Shown here piece after piece: positions 24,951-32,887 of a stretch of DNA of 64,000 nt. Under the pieces are notes generated by a model. It ran no database searches and had not been told where the DNA came from. It saw nothing but the letters and a program-made list of their open reading frames with translations. The stretch covers positions 1,062,680 through 1,126,679 of the forward strand of contig KB904821.1 of NCBI GenBank assembly GCA_000380225.1, written 5' to 3'. The translations under genes were made by a program, and so were the position numbers. Position 1 is the first letter of the stretch. Every line of letters begins with the position of its first letter. This DNA comes from a filamentous cyanobacterium ESFC-1. GTDB taxonomy: Bacteria > Cyanobacteriota > Cyanobacteriia > Cyanobacteriales > Spirulinaceae.

Positions 24951-27245
24951 CTAACGACACGCGTTTCTTGCTGCTTCTAACAGGATACGCTGTTCGGCGC
25001 GAGCGATCGCTCGATGAGTCGTCCTAACCGCATCCGGTTCAACGGAAATCGAAGTAATCCCCCAGCGCACCAAAAGTTCCACCAGTTCCGGGTATTGGAC
25101 GGGGGCTTGACCGCAAATCGAACTGGGAATCCCTGCTTTTCGGGCTAATTGGATTAACTGCTGAATCGCATTGAGAACGGCGGGATGGCGCTCGTCGAAG
25201 CGTTGCGCGAGATCGGCTTGTTCCCGGTCAATTCCCAGTAAAAGCTGGGTGAGGTCATTCGTCCCGATGGAAATCCCCTGGACTCCAGCTTGGACATAAT
25301 CATCAAAACAGAAAAACACCGAAGGCACTTCGGCCATAATCCACAGTTGAAAACCAGGATACTGAGTCAAGCCAAACTTACGCACGCGATCGCGACAGAA
25401 AACGAACTCCTGCACGCTCCGCACAAAGGGTAAAATCAAACTGAGATTGTGTTGACCCGATGCCTGACAAGCCGCGATCGCCCTCAATTCCGCTTCAAAC
25501 AAACGCTCGTCCAGGCAATAGCTCAACGTGCCTCGCCGCCCCAAAATCGGGTTAGTATCCAGCTTTTTCGGAGGCGGTTGTTCGAGTAAAAACCGTAACT
25601 CCGGCAATCGCCAATCCGCCGAGCGATAAAACACAGGTCGCGGTGCAAACTCTTGGGTAAATAAACTAATACAATTGGTCAAACTCTGCACAAAATCGTC
25701 GTAATGTTCGGGGTCAAGCCACCAATCCAGGGAATGTTTGCCCAAAACATCCAATAACATCAATTCCGAGCGCAACAACCCCACTCCATCCACACCCTCT
25801 AAAGCCGCGTGATTGGTCGAACAGCTTTGACTGAGATTAACCAGCAGTTGCGTCGCGATCGGAAAAGCGCCGATATCTGAGGTAGGGGGAGTCGGTTTGG
25901 GGGATGAGTCCGGGGTGGGTGGGTAGTCCGGTTGACGGGCAATTGTACCTTTTCGACCGTTTAAGAGTAAAATTTCACCATTTCTAAAGATTTTTGTGGC
26001 ATTTTCAACGCCTAATACCGCCGGAATCCCTAATTCTCTGGCAATAATCGCTGCATGACTGGTTAAGCCCCCTTGTTCGGCAATGACCCCGGCAGCTTGT
26101 TTGAGCAGGGTGAGCAAGTAGGGGGTAATTTGGGGAGCTACTAAAATTTGATTGGGGGCGACTTTCTCGGCGCGATCGCTCAGGATATAAGCCGGGGCAG
26201 TCGCTTGTCCTGAAGCCGCAGAAAGCCCCCTAACTTCCTGAGATGGTGCGCTCATAAAGGGTGTGGGCAATTCCAGAACATGACGATGTTTACTTTCTCC
26301 TTGGGTAAAGTAAAAGCCGGAACCATCTTGATTACGGCTGATAATCCATTCAAGATAACCGATCTGCCGATCGATTTGGGGTATATTTTGCAACCAATGA
26401 CATAATTCGGCGGTTTGGGTATCATCTAGAATTGCTTGTTGTTGGCGGTCTTCATCGAGATAATTGATTTGTAGCATTTGCTCCCCATCGATAGGGTCGC
26501 TTAACTCATAAATCAAAGGATGACGACCCAAACTTTGGTGCTTGATTTTGCCTTGACGAAGGTCAAAATAATAGCGATCCGGTTGGACAGCTCCTTCGAT
26601 AAAACTGTGACCCATGCCCCACACCGCGATGACTTGGGCTTCATCCCCTTTAATCTGTGCCACTCCCGACGCGATCGCATCATAAAAAGGCTGTATTACT
26701 AAAGCAAGATGAACCTCAGCCAAGGATAAATTCAGCCGTTGTCGGGTTAACAAACTTCTGGCTCGAAATAACTCAGCCCACCCTTGCTTAATCGCAGCTT
26801 CTAAAGCTTCTGGTTGATTCACACAAAGGCGCGATCGCAATAACCCCGTAAAATGATGGCTCAAATAGGCCGGAATTGTTAAAGACGGACGAATTATCAG
26901 CGCCGGGGTTGACCACTGCTGCGTCCCTTGACTAAACTCAGTCAACCATTCTGGCGGTAAGGGGGTTTTTTGCAGACTTTGGCGGAGATGATAAGCCACC
27001 TGTCGTAACGCGATCGCGCTGTCCACATCCACATAAAACGCCGAGTCCGATAAATCCGCCCAGCTTGGCTCTGATTGACCAATAATACTCAAAAAATCCC
27101 GCCAAGCCGTTGTCGCGATCGCAAACCCCGGTACAATCGGATAACCTTGTTGGGCTATCTGACTTAAAACCCAAGCTTTCTCCCCGACTTGCTCGGCAAT
27201 ATCGGGTGTAATTCGATCGAGCCAACGTAAATACTTCAAATTCAA
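24951..27245 (-). CDS. PEP synthase-like protein (PEP-utilising enzyme)
   Basis: A 764-residue protein with the layout of phosphoenolpyruvate synthase: an N-terminal nucleotide-binding domain, a swivelling phospho-histidine domain (GGLTSHAAIIARELGIP, catalytic His) and a C-terminal PEP/pyruvate-binding barrel with GISIGTNDLTQLLLGIDR and SSICGQAP. The N-terminal domain is unusual: where PpsA has an RSSATAEDLP-type phosphate loop, this protein reads RPSLTIPAYL. It may be a paralogue with altered first half-reaction rather than the housekeeping PpsA, so no symbol is given. It follows an alpha/beta hydrolase gene on the same strand with only a few bases between, suggesting one operon. Confidence 0.82.
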   Translation of the reverse strand: MNLKYLRWLDRITPDIAEQVGEKAWVLSQIAQQGYPIVPGFAIATTAWRDFLSIIGQSEPSWADLSDSAFYVDVDSAIALRQVAYHLRQSLQKTPLPPEWLTEFSQGTQQWSTPALIIRPSLTIPAYLSHHFTGLLRSRLCVNQPEALEAAIKQGWAELFRARSLLTRQRLNLSLAEVHLALVIQPFYDAIASGVAQIKGDEAQVIAVWGMGHSFIEGAVQPDRYYFDLRQGKIKHQSLGRHPLIYELSDPIDGEQMLQINYLDEDRQQQAILDDTQTAELCHWLQNIPQIDRQIGYLEWIISRNQDGSGFYFTQGESKHRHVLELPTPFMSAPSQEVRGLSAASGQATAPAYILSDRAEKVAPNQILVAPQITPYLLTLLKQAAGVIAEQGGLTSHAAIIARELGIPAVLGVENATKIFRNGEILLLNGRKGTIARQPDYPPTPDSSPKPTPPTSDIGAFPIATQLLVNLSQSCSTNHAALEGVDGVGLLRSELMLLDVLGKHSLDWWLDPEHYDDFVQSLTNCISLFTQEFAPRPVFYRSADWRLPELRFLLEQPPPKKLDTNPILGRRGTLSYCLDERLFEAELRAIAACQASGQHNLSLILPFVRSVQEFVFCRDRVRKFGLTQYPGFQLWIMAEVPSVFFCFDDYVQAGVQGISIGTNDLTQLLLGIDREQADLAQRFDERHPAVLNAIQQLIQLARKAGIPSSICGQAPVQYPELVELLVRWGITSISVEPDAVRTTHRAIARAEQRILLEAARNACR

Positions 27246-27252
27246 ATAACGA

Positions 27253-28290
27253 TTACATCACCTTGCATTTAATTTGTGCTGTCACAAACTCTAACAAGCG
27301 ATTCAGCCCCCAAAACCCATCTTCTGTAGCCGTAGAAGCGGACAAATGAGCAACATGACCTCCCCAAGGCGTTAACGACAAATGACCATTTGTATTATCT
27401 CTCATCGCGGTCTTTAATTCTGTAACCAATTCCGGGTCAAACATCGGATCGTCGGCGGCATAAATTACCAAATGGGGCAAGGAAAGCTGCGGTAAAAAAA
27501 GCAACGGCGAAGTTTTCGTATAATATTCTGCCACAGTCTCAAAGCCGTAATAATCAATCACCATCTCTCGGTCAAATGCCGCAATCGAATCAATCCGCTC
27601 AACCGCCCCCGGCTTCACCGCTTCGGGAAAACGAGCTTGGCGTTTGCGAGCCTCTTGGCGCAACTCTTGAGTCAAACGCCCCTCAATCAACCGTCCGCTC
27701 CAGGTAGTCTTGAGATAATCTAAAGAGCGATTAGAGTCCAAACTTGGCGCGAGAACCGCCGCCGTACAAATTAAAGGACAATTTTCCTCAATCGCCGTTT
27801 TTAGCCCCCACAACGCCAATTGTCCCCCTAGAGAAAAGCCAATCAGCGCCATCGGTGCCGGACACCCCAACGCCACCAACTGCTCGGCCAAACGCACTTG
27901 ATCGGCTCCTTCTCGCCACCCATCCGAAGACGGAACCGGAGACAATTCGGCACTTTTGCCATGACTGCGCCAATCATAAATTAAAACCGCCAAACCTTGG
28001 GCATACGCCTTACGCGCCAAGGTCTGAGCATACCACGCCGTCGCTGAAGTTCCGGTAATGCCGTAGTTGAGAATAATCGTGCCGTAAGCATTCGGCGGAC
28101 AACACCAATAGCCCCACAACGGCACATCCTCCGCCCCCAAAAACACTTTTTCTTGCCATTCAATGGGCGGATAAGATTTTAGCCAAAAGGCATCATGTCC
28201 TTGTTTTTCCCAAATTCTGGCATAGTAATACACCAACCACGCGGTTTGCACTATACCGTTTTTGAAATACCACGGTGGTTGATAAATCAT
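27253..28290 (-). CDS. Alpha/beta hydrolase (YheT/esterase-like)
   Basis: A 345-residue hydrolase. The nucleophile elbow is LIGFSLGGQLAL (Ser in GFSLG). The acid is in YAADDPMFDPE and the His in GGHVAHLS, giving a complete triad. The oxyanion region is NYGITGTSATAW. The N-terminus (MIYQPPWYFKNGIVQTAW) resembles the YheT family of membrane-associated esterases, though no membrane helix is evident. Its stop is seven bases before the PEP-synthase-like start, so the two are probably co-transcribed. The substrate is unknown. Confidence 0.82.
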   Translation of the reverse strand: MIYQPPWYFKNGIVQTAWLVYYYARIWEKQGHDAFWLKSYPPIEWQEKVFLGAEDVPLWGYWCCPPNAYGTIILNYGITGTSATAWYAQTLARKAYAQGLAVLIYDWRSHGKSAELSPVPSSDGWREGADQVRLAEQLVALGCPAPMALIGFSLGGQLALWGLKTAIEENCPLICTAAVLAPSLDSNRSLDYLKTTWSGRLIEGRLTQELRQEARKRQARFPEAVKPGAVERIDSIAAFDREMVIDYYGFETVAEYYTKTSPLLFLPQLSLPHLVIYAADDPMFDPELVTELKTAMRDNTNGHLSLTPWGGHVAHLSASTATEDGFWGLNRLLEFVTAQIKCKVM

Positions 28291-28405
28291 ATATTGGTCA
28301 TTTGTCCTTTGTCATTGGTTGTCTAGTAAGGGATGAGCGTCTTTTTTGGGTTATTGATTATTGGTGATTTGCCACATTGTTAATTGTTAATTGTGCATTG
28401 TTAAT
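28290..28405. repeat. Heptamer repeats (GTCATTG / AATTGTT types)
   Basis: TTGGTCATTTGTCCTTTGTCATTGG near 28294, and AATTGTTAATTGTGCATTGTTAATTG near 28381-28407. The latter runs into the stop codon of the TPR gene, which reads GAGAATTAAC on the minus strand. Confidence 0.7.
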
Positions 28406-28407
28406 TG

Positions 28408-29283
28408 TTAATTCTCCACCGTCGCTTCGGTTTCCTCGGCCTCAGTGGGTTCAGATGGGGTAAGCTCGTCTAAGCGTTGTTGAATGCGGTCTTTGAACTT
28501 AGGAGGCGCAAGGGAGGCAGCTTTGGTGAGTAGGGGTCGGGCGGCGTTGAGATTGCCTTGTTTTTCGAGAATTAGGGCTTTCGCGAAAAAGGGGCGAAAA
28601 TCCTGGTTTTCGGCTTCGATGGCTTGGTCGTACACCGCGATCGCCTCAGTTAGGCGGTCTTGACGGGCGTAAACTTTACCCAAAAGCAACTGAATCGAAG
28701 TGGTATCAATGCGGTTGGGAGTGGCTTGGTTTTCTTGGGCAGCGATTTGTAGCGTATTTTGGAGACGGGCGATCGCGTTGTCGGCTTGATCTTCTTGCAG
28801 TTGTAGCTCAATCAGGTTATCTAGGGCGCGAATATTGCCCGGATCGGTGGCTAAAATCGAATCATAAGCCGCGATCGCCCCTTCAAAATCACCCACTTGC
28901 TGCCGTCCTTCAGCCAGCAACACTGCATAATCCGGTTGTTGGGGATTGAGTTGGGCTAACTTAGCCAAGGGGTCTAACGCCCGTTCGAGATTCCCTTGTT
29001 CGAGGCGCACCTCTACCAAGCCCCGCAACGCCGAACTATTCTCCGGTTCCCGTTCCAAGACCAACTCAAACCCCTTCGCTCGCGATTCTAACTCCTCTTG
29101 TTCAGCCGTCGAAAGCCGTGGAACCGTTGTAGATGGAGATGATGATGTTGCCACGGTTGGCTGTTGATTGTCTTTCAAAAAGGCGCTGAGTAAGGGCAGC
29201 ATCGACACCCCCACAAACGCCAAAATAATCAAAACTAAAATTAAAGAAAGCCAACTTTTGCGGTTTTTAGTCTTTTTGGTCAT
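28408..29283 (-). CDS. TPR-repeat protein with N-terminal membrane anchor
   Basis: About 291 residues from ATG 29283, which has GAGGGGA upstream. A basic start and one hydrophobic helix (SLILVLIILAFVGVSMLPLLSAF, about residues 13-35) anchor it in the membrane. A Ser/Thr-rich linker follows, then at least five tetratricopeptide repeats (for example LEREPENSSALRGLVEVRLEQ and YDSILATDPGNIRALDNL). The tail is acidic. TPR arrays bind partner proteins; the partner is unknown. The last residue and stop codon overlap a heptamer repeat. Confidence 0.85.
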   Translation of the reverse strand: MTKKTKNRKSWLSLILVLIILAFVGVSMLPLLSAFLKDNQQPTVATSSSPSTTVPRLSTAEQEELESRAKGFELVLEREPENSSALRGLVEVRLEQGNLERALDPLAKLAQLNPQQPDYAVLLAEGRQQVGDFEGAIAAYDSILATDPGNIRALDNLIELQLQEDQADNAIARLQNTLQIAAQENQATPNRIDTTSIQLLLGKVYARQDRLTEAIAVYDQAIEAENQDFRPFFAKALILEKQGNLNAARPLLTKAASLAPPKFKDRIQQRLDELTPSEPTEAEETEATVEN

Positions 29284-29609
29284 TGCGTTTCCCCTCAACA
29301 AACTCCAGAATCTCTAATGATTGTAATTTACATTTTTGGGATTTTCTCAGCAGCTTGAGCCACTTCCCCCCTGCCCAATCCCGATAACTTTTCTGCAAGC
29401 AGTTCGGATTTGAGACGATAAGCGTTGCATTGAGGATACAGAAAGTCCAGTCAAATTCAACCTGATTGGTCAAATTTTAGCTTTAATTGGGATCGTTGTA
29501 CCCAGAGCCAACCCGCCCAATTGTGGGATAGCATCAAAGAATAAGACAACATAGCTCGAATTAGCTAAAGTCGAGTCATTGCCGTTTTTGGGCTTAAGCT
29601 TAAGTTAGT
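29284..29609. other. Divergent intergenic region
   Basis: Between the TPR gene (minus) and the next gene (plus). The only clear structure is a perfect 12-base palindrome CTTAAGCTTAAG at about 29592-29603, just upstream of ATG 29610, which could be a regulator-binding site. Nothing else recognised. Confidence 0.4.
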
Positions 29610-30323
29610 ATGCGGAATCATCCCATTCCCCCCCCCAGTCACGCCAAACAATATCGCGCTATTGGCTTAGTTCGAGGTCAATACACGCCCTCAGACGACG
29701 TTTTGACGCGAGGTATCTTCACAACCGCCGATAACATCGAAATCAATGCAGTTCTCCTCGGACGAACCCTGAGTTTAATTAAAAATCACCTGGATTTGAG
29801 CCAGCCCCATTTGTGGGTCGTTTATCCGCGCACCCGTCAAACCGGAGACGGCTTGCACCTTCAGATTGCCGGAGTTTGGGACCCGGTTGCCCTCGGCCCC
29901 AAAGAAGTCCCCCCCGCAGCACCTCCCGCTACTGACGAAGACCTCTTACCGATTCGCGATGGCGCATTTTCCATACGCGGTGAAGTCTTGTTCTACGACC
30001 CTGACGAACAAAAAGTCATTGTCAGAATTGAACAAGCCCCTCGTCGCGATTCAGAAGCCGAAAAGTCATTTAAAATTTCCTTAACTGGATTGTTACCCCT
30101 CGACAAACCCTTGGGTCATTTTTGGGATATTCGCGCTGAGTTGCAAGGTCTAGTTTTACACATCGAAGCAGCTACAGATATTGGTCTTTTGCCGCCGAAA
30201 AAGCGCTCGAAACGCCAATCGGCTCAGGGTAAGCCCACACCCGCGAGGGGTTCTAAAATGCTCAAAAAACCGCGATCGCGCGATCGCGCCCCCCGGTCAG
30301 AAAAACCCCGCAAACCCTCTTAA
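29610..30323 (+). CDS. Conserved hypothetical protein with basic C-terminal tail
   Basis: A 237-residue protein of no recognised family. The first about 195 residues look globular and beta-rich (YRAIGLVRGQYTPS, ILTRGIFTT-like segment, PHLWVVYPRT, GAFSIRGEVLFYD, KVIVRIEQAP, GHFWDIRAELQG). The last about 45 are very rich in Lys, Arg, Pro and Ser, suggesting nucleic-acid contact or disorder. The globular part resembles conserved cyanobacterial proteins of unknown function. Its stop overlaps the stop of the convergent DUF39 gene by a few bases. Confidence 0.7.
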   Translation: MRNHPIPPPSHAKQYRAIGLVRGQYTPSDDVLTRGIFTTADNIEINAVLLGRTLSLIKNHLDLSQPHLWVVYPRTRQTGDGLHLQIAGVWDPVALGPKEVPPAAPPATDEDLLPIRDGAFSIRGEVLFYDPDEQKVIVRIEQAPRRDSEAEKSFKISLTGLLPLDKPLGHFWDIRAELQGLVLHIEAATDIGLLPPKKRSKRQSAQGKPTPARGSKMLKKPRSRDRAPRSEKPRKPS

Positions 30324-31522
30324 GTCAAACCCGCACCCCCCCAACTATCTTGGGGCAGAAAGGCGCGATCGCGAGGAATCGGGGCGACAGACTCGCTCAA
30401 AGTAAACTGACCGTTGAGAATCCAAGATTTGAGTTCAGCGGCCACTTGTCGCGACAAAGGAATACTCGCTAAAGGTGCGGTGCGGATAGTTTTACCTTCC
30501 AATTTAATCTTGCCGCTTTTGAGTTGGGCATAACTCACCAAGCCAAATGTCGGTCGCACCCGTCGCGGAATCGAAAAATCCACCACCGGGGCGACAATCT
30601 CCTCATCTTTGACCAAAGCCCGATTGATGACTTCTTCGTGTAGCACCGGAAACGGAATCCCCACCCCCAACATAATCGAGGGGCCGTAGTTTTTGAAATA
30701 ACAGCCCCGCACCCAACGAGACTGCATTTGTTTCGCATCCCCAATCAACGCCAAAGTCGCCGCCGGGCCAATGGGAGTCCGATTGGGTAGGCGCTTTTGT
30801 AACGGGAAATGCTGCGTTCCCTCCCAGGAAATATAACCCACACCGCCCCCCAAAAAAATCCGCGAACCAATGCCCAGCAAATCCAAATCCGGGTCATTAA
30901 ATAGCGGCGAAATTGCCCCGGTATTGGAGTACACCGCATTGCTCAACCGGGGATGCAGGGGCCCGAGATAAGTATAGAGGACGCGATCGCCCCCATTCAC
31001 CCCCACAATAAAATTCTGATACAAATTGCGCGGATTAAACAAATAAAACTGATTAATCGTATCCTGGTTAATCGTCGTGTCTAACGTCGCTCGCGGATAA
31101 CAATCCGTCACCTGACCCCGCGCTCGCAAATGAACCGCCTTTCCCGCGATCAAATCTTCAATCACATGACCCCCTCCCCGCAAAGGAGCGCTTTCGCGGG
31201 TTTCTATCACCTCTCCCCCCTCAATCGAAGGCTCAGGGGTCATCGTCGCCCCCAAATACAAATCCACCGCCCCCAAGCCCGCATACGCCGGAACATCATC
31301 GATCCAACAAGAGCGAATTTTCATCGGCGGGTCGGTGTGACCCAAATTGATCATCGCCCCCGTAGACTCCATTGGCTCAAATGTCCCGGTCACGATCACA
31401 TCTACCTGTTTTGCCGCCGCCTTTACCCCTATTTCTGCGGCCTGGGCTTTGGTTTCTTCCACCGTCCAAACCACGGCTCGACGTTGACGAATTTTGTCGT
31501 TAATTTCTGCAATGGTTCGCAT
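30320..31522 (-). CDS. DUF39 / homocysteine biosynthesis (HcyBio) protein
   Basis: A 400-residue protein matching the HcyBio (DUF39) family: N-terminal KIRQRRAVVWTVEETK, then VTGTFEPMESTGAMINLGHTDPP, CWIDDVPAYAGLGAVDLYLG and the Cys-containing RGQVTDCYPRATLDTTIN. In archaea and some bacteria the family takes part in homocysteine formation from aspartate semialdehyde; in cyanobacteria its role is less certain. Cytoplasmic, no signal peptide. Convergent with the preceding gene. Confidence 0.85.
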   Translation of the reverse strand: MRTIAEINDKIRQRRAVVWTVEETKAQAAEIGVKAAAKQVDVIVTGTFEPMESTGAMINLGHTDPPMKIRSCWIDDVPAYAGLGAVDLYLGATMTPEPSIEGGEVIETRESAPLRGGGHVIEDLIAGKAVHLRARGQVTDCYPRATLDTTINQDTINQFYLFNPRNLYQNFIVGVNGGDRVLYTYLGPLHPRLSNAVYSNTGAISPLFNDPDLDLLGIGSRIFLGGGVGYISWEGTQHFPLQKRLPNRTPIGPAATLALIGDAKQMQSRWVRGCYFKNYGPSIMLGVGIPFPVLHEEVINRALVKDEEIVAPVVDFSIPRRVRPTFGLVSYAQLKSGKIKLEGKTIRTAPLASIPLSRQVAAELKSWILNGQFTLSESVAPIPRDRAFLPQDSWGGAGLT

Positions 31523-31624
31523 AAGCGCTCAAATTCTACCCGCCGCTAATCTAATGTTTTTTAAGTCAATTATTTCTAACTACGCCGGATCGAGAATCCC
31601 TTGGAGACGCTGCCGAAACTCGCC

Positions 31625-31735
31625 TTTCGGATTATTAGTTATTAGTTACTTGGTTGTTATAAAATTATCAACTGTACATAATAATTGTAAATTGTAAATT
31701 ATTAATTGTAAATTGTAAATTATTAATTGTAAATT
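31625..31735. repeat. AATTGTA/AATTATT heptamer array
   Basis: Runs of AATTGTA and AATTATT with period 7. The glycosyltransferase gene ends inside it: its last residues IYN and the TAA stop are encoded by a heptamer unit. Confidence 0.8.
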
Positions 31736-32721
31736 GCTGAAAGCCAATAGCGAGTGGTGCCAATCGCGAACGCCAAACCACTATAAAAGAAATATAACCA
31801 ATGCCAAGGAACAACACGCAAAGCAAAGAAAAAGCCTCGCTTCTGCCGGAAAAATTCATACACCGGAGCATTGAGAATCGTTAACGCGATCGCACATAAA
31901 ATCGTAACGATCGCACTCCAAGGCTGCCAAAGCGCGATCGCGACACTCCCCAATAAAGCATACACGCAGACCACACTAATCCGACTCGACCATTTCAAAT
32001 TGAGATCGTTACTCATTTGTTTCTTGCGTACCAGCAAATCCGTCCAGGGTAGCGCTCGATAGAAAAACTCAGCTTTCAGCAAAGAAATCGGCTCCCAACG
32101 CTTCAAATGCTTCACCTGGATATTTTTACACAATAAAATTCGATATCCCGCATTTTTAAGGCGATAGCCCAACTCAATATCCTCAACACAGGGCTTGCGA
32201 TAAGACTCATCAAACCCCCCCAAATCCAGAAAAATCTGCCGCCGAATCGCCCCACAAGCCCCCCAAAACGTCGAAGCCTCCTCAGCCCCAGTTTGATGGG
32301 TGTAATGGTGAAATAAATTTTTATACTGGGACAAAAAATTCGGTGCGCCGGGTGTATCATCATAAGACCCCATCAACGCGGCCAAATCTTCATCTTCAGC
32401 AAAAACCCCTTTAACCTGAGCAATAGTATCGGGATGCACCTCAACATCAGCATCCACAAAAAACAGAATATCGCTTTGAGCCGATTTTGCCCCCAAATTT
32501 CGCGCCATCGCCGGGCCTTCAGGAGTAGGAATGCGAACCACATTAACCTCGAAAGATTCAGCTAACTTAGCCGCCGTTTCATCCCCATTGGCCACCACTA
32601 AAATTTCATCGGGTTGAGAATTTGCTTGCTTTAAACTTGTCAAGCAACGCTTAAATGCTTCTCCCCCATTATGAACAGGAATAATAACGGAAAGGGTAGG
32701 AGGTTTAGGAGAATTTGTCAT
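31723..32721 (-). CDS. Family 2 glycosyltransferase, membrane-anchored
   Basis: A 332-residue GT-A-fold transferase. The N-terminal domain has LSVIIPVHNGGEAFKRCL, the nucleotide-sugar DxD-type site FFVDADVEVHP and a later acidic GGFDESYRKPCVEDIELGYRL. After about residue 240 two or three hydrophobic helices follow, so the enzyme sits at the membrane. The family transfers sugars to lipids, proteins or polysaccharides; the acceptor is unknown. The start codon lies in AATGACAAAT, related to the heptamer repeats, and the stop lies in another heptamer array. Confidence 0.87.
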   Translation of the reverse strand: MTNSPKPPTLSVIIPVHNGGEAFKRCLTSLKQANSQPDEILVVANGDETAAKLAESFEVNVVRIPTPEGPAMARNLGAKSAQSDILFFVDADVEVHPDTIAQVKGVFAEDEDLAALMGSYDDTPGAPNFLSQYKNLFHHYTHQTGAEEASTFWGACGAIRRQIFLDLGGFDESYRKPCVEDIELGYRLKNAGYRILLCKNIQVKHLKRWEPISLLKAEFFYRALPWTDLLVRKKQMSNDLNLKWSSRISVVCVYALLGSVAIALWQPWSAIVTILCAIALTILNAPVYEFFRQKRGFFFALRVVPWHWLYFFYSGLAFAIGTTRYWLSAIYN

Positions 32722-32880
32722 TTTAATTAATAATGTACAATTTACAATTTACAATGGTGAAACCAATTACGAATTACGAATTACGAATTACCAATTATCA
32801 ATAATCAGAGATGGTAGGCGATGCCCACCCTACTCTTCCCACTCCTCCCCCTCTTCCCACTCCTCCCCATACCAACTGCC
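32722..32880. repeat. Mixed heptamer arrays and an 18-base repeat
   Basis: ACAATTT units (32735-32755), ACGAATT units (32768-32795), ATCAATA units, then a duplicated CTCTTCCCACTCCTCCCC unit (32833-32870). No coding potential. Confidence 0.75.
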
Positions 32881-32887
32881 CCAATTC

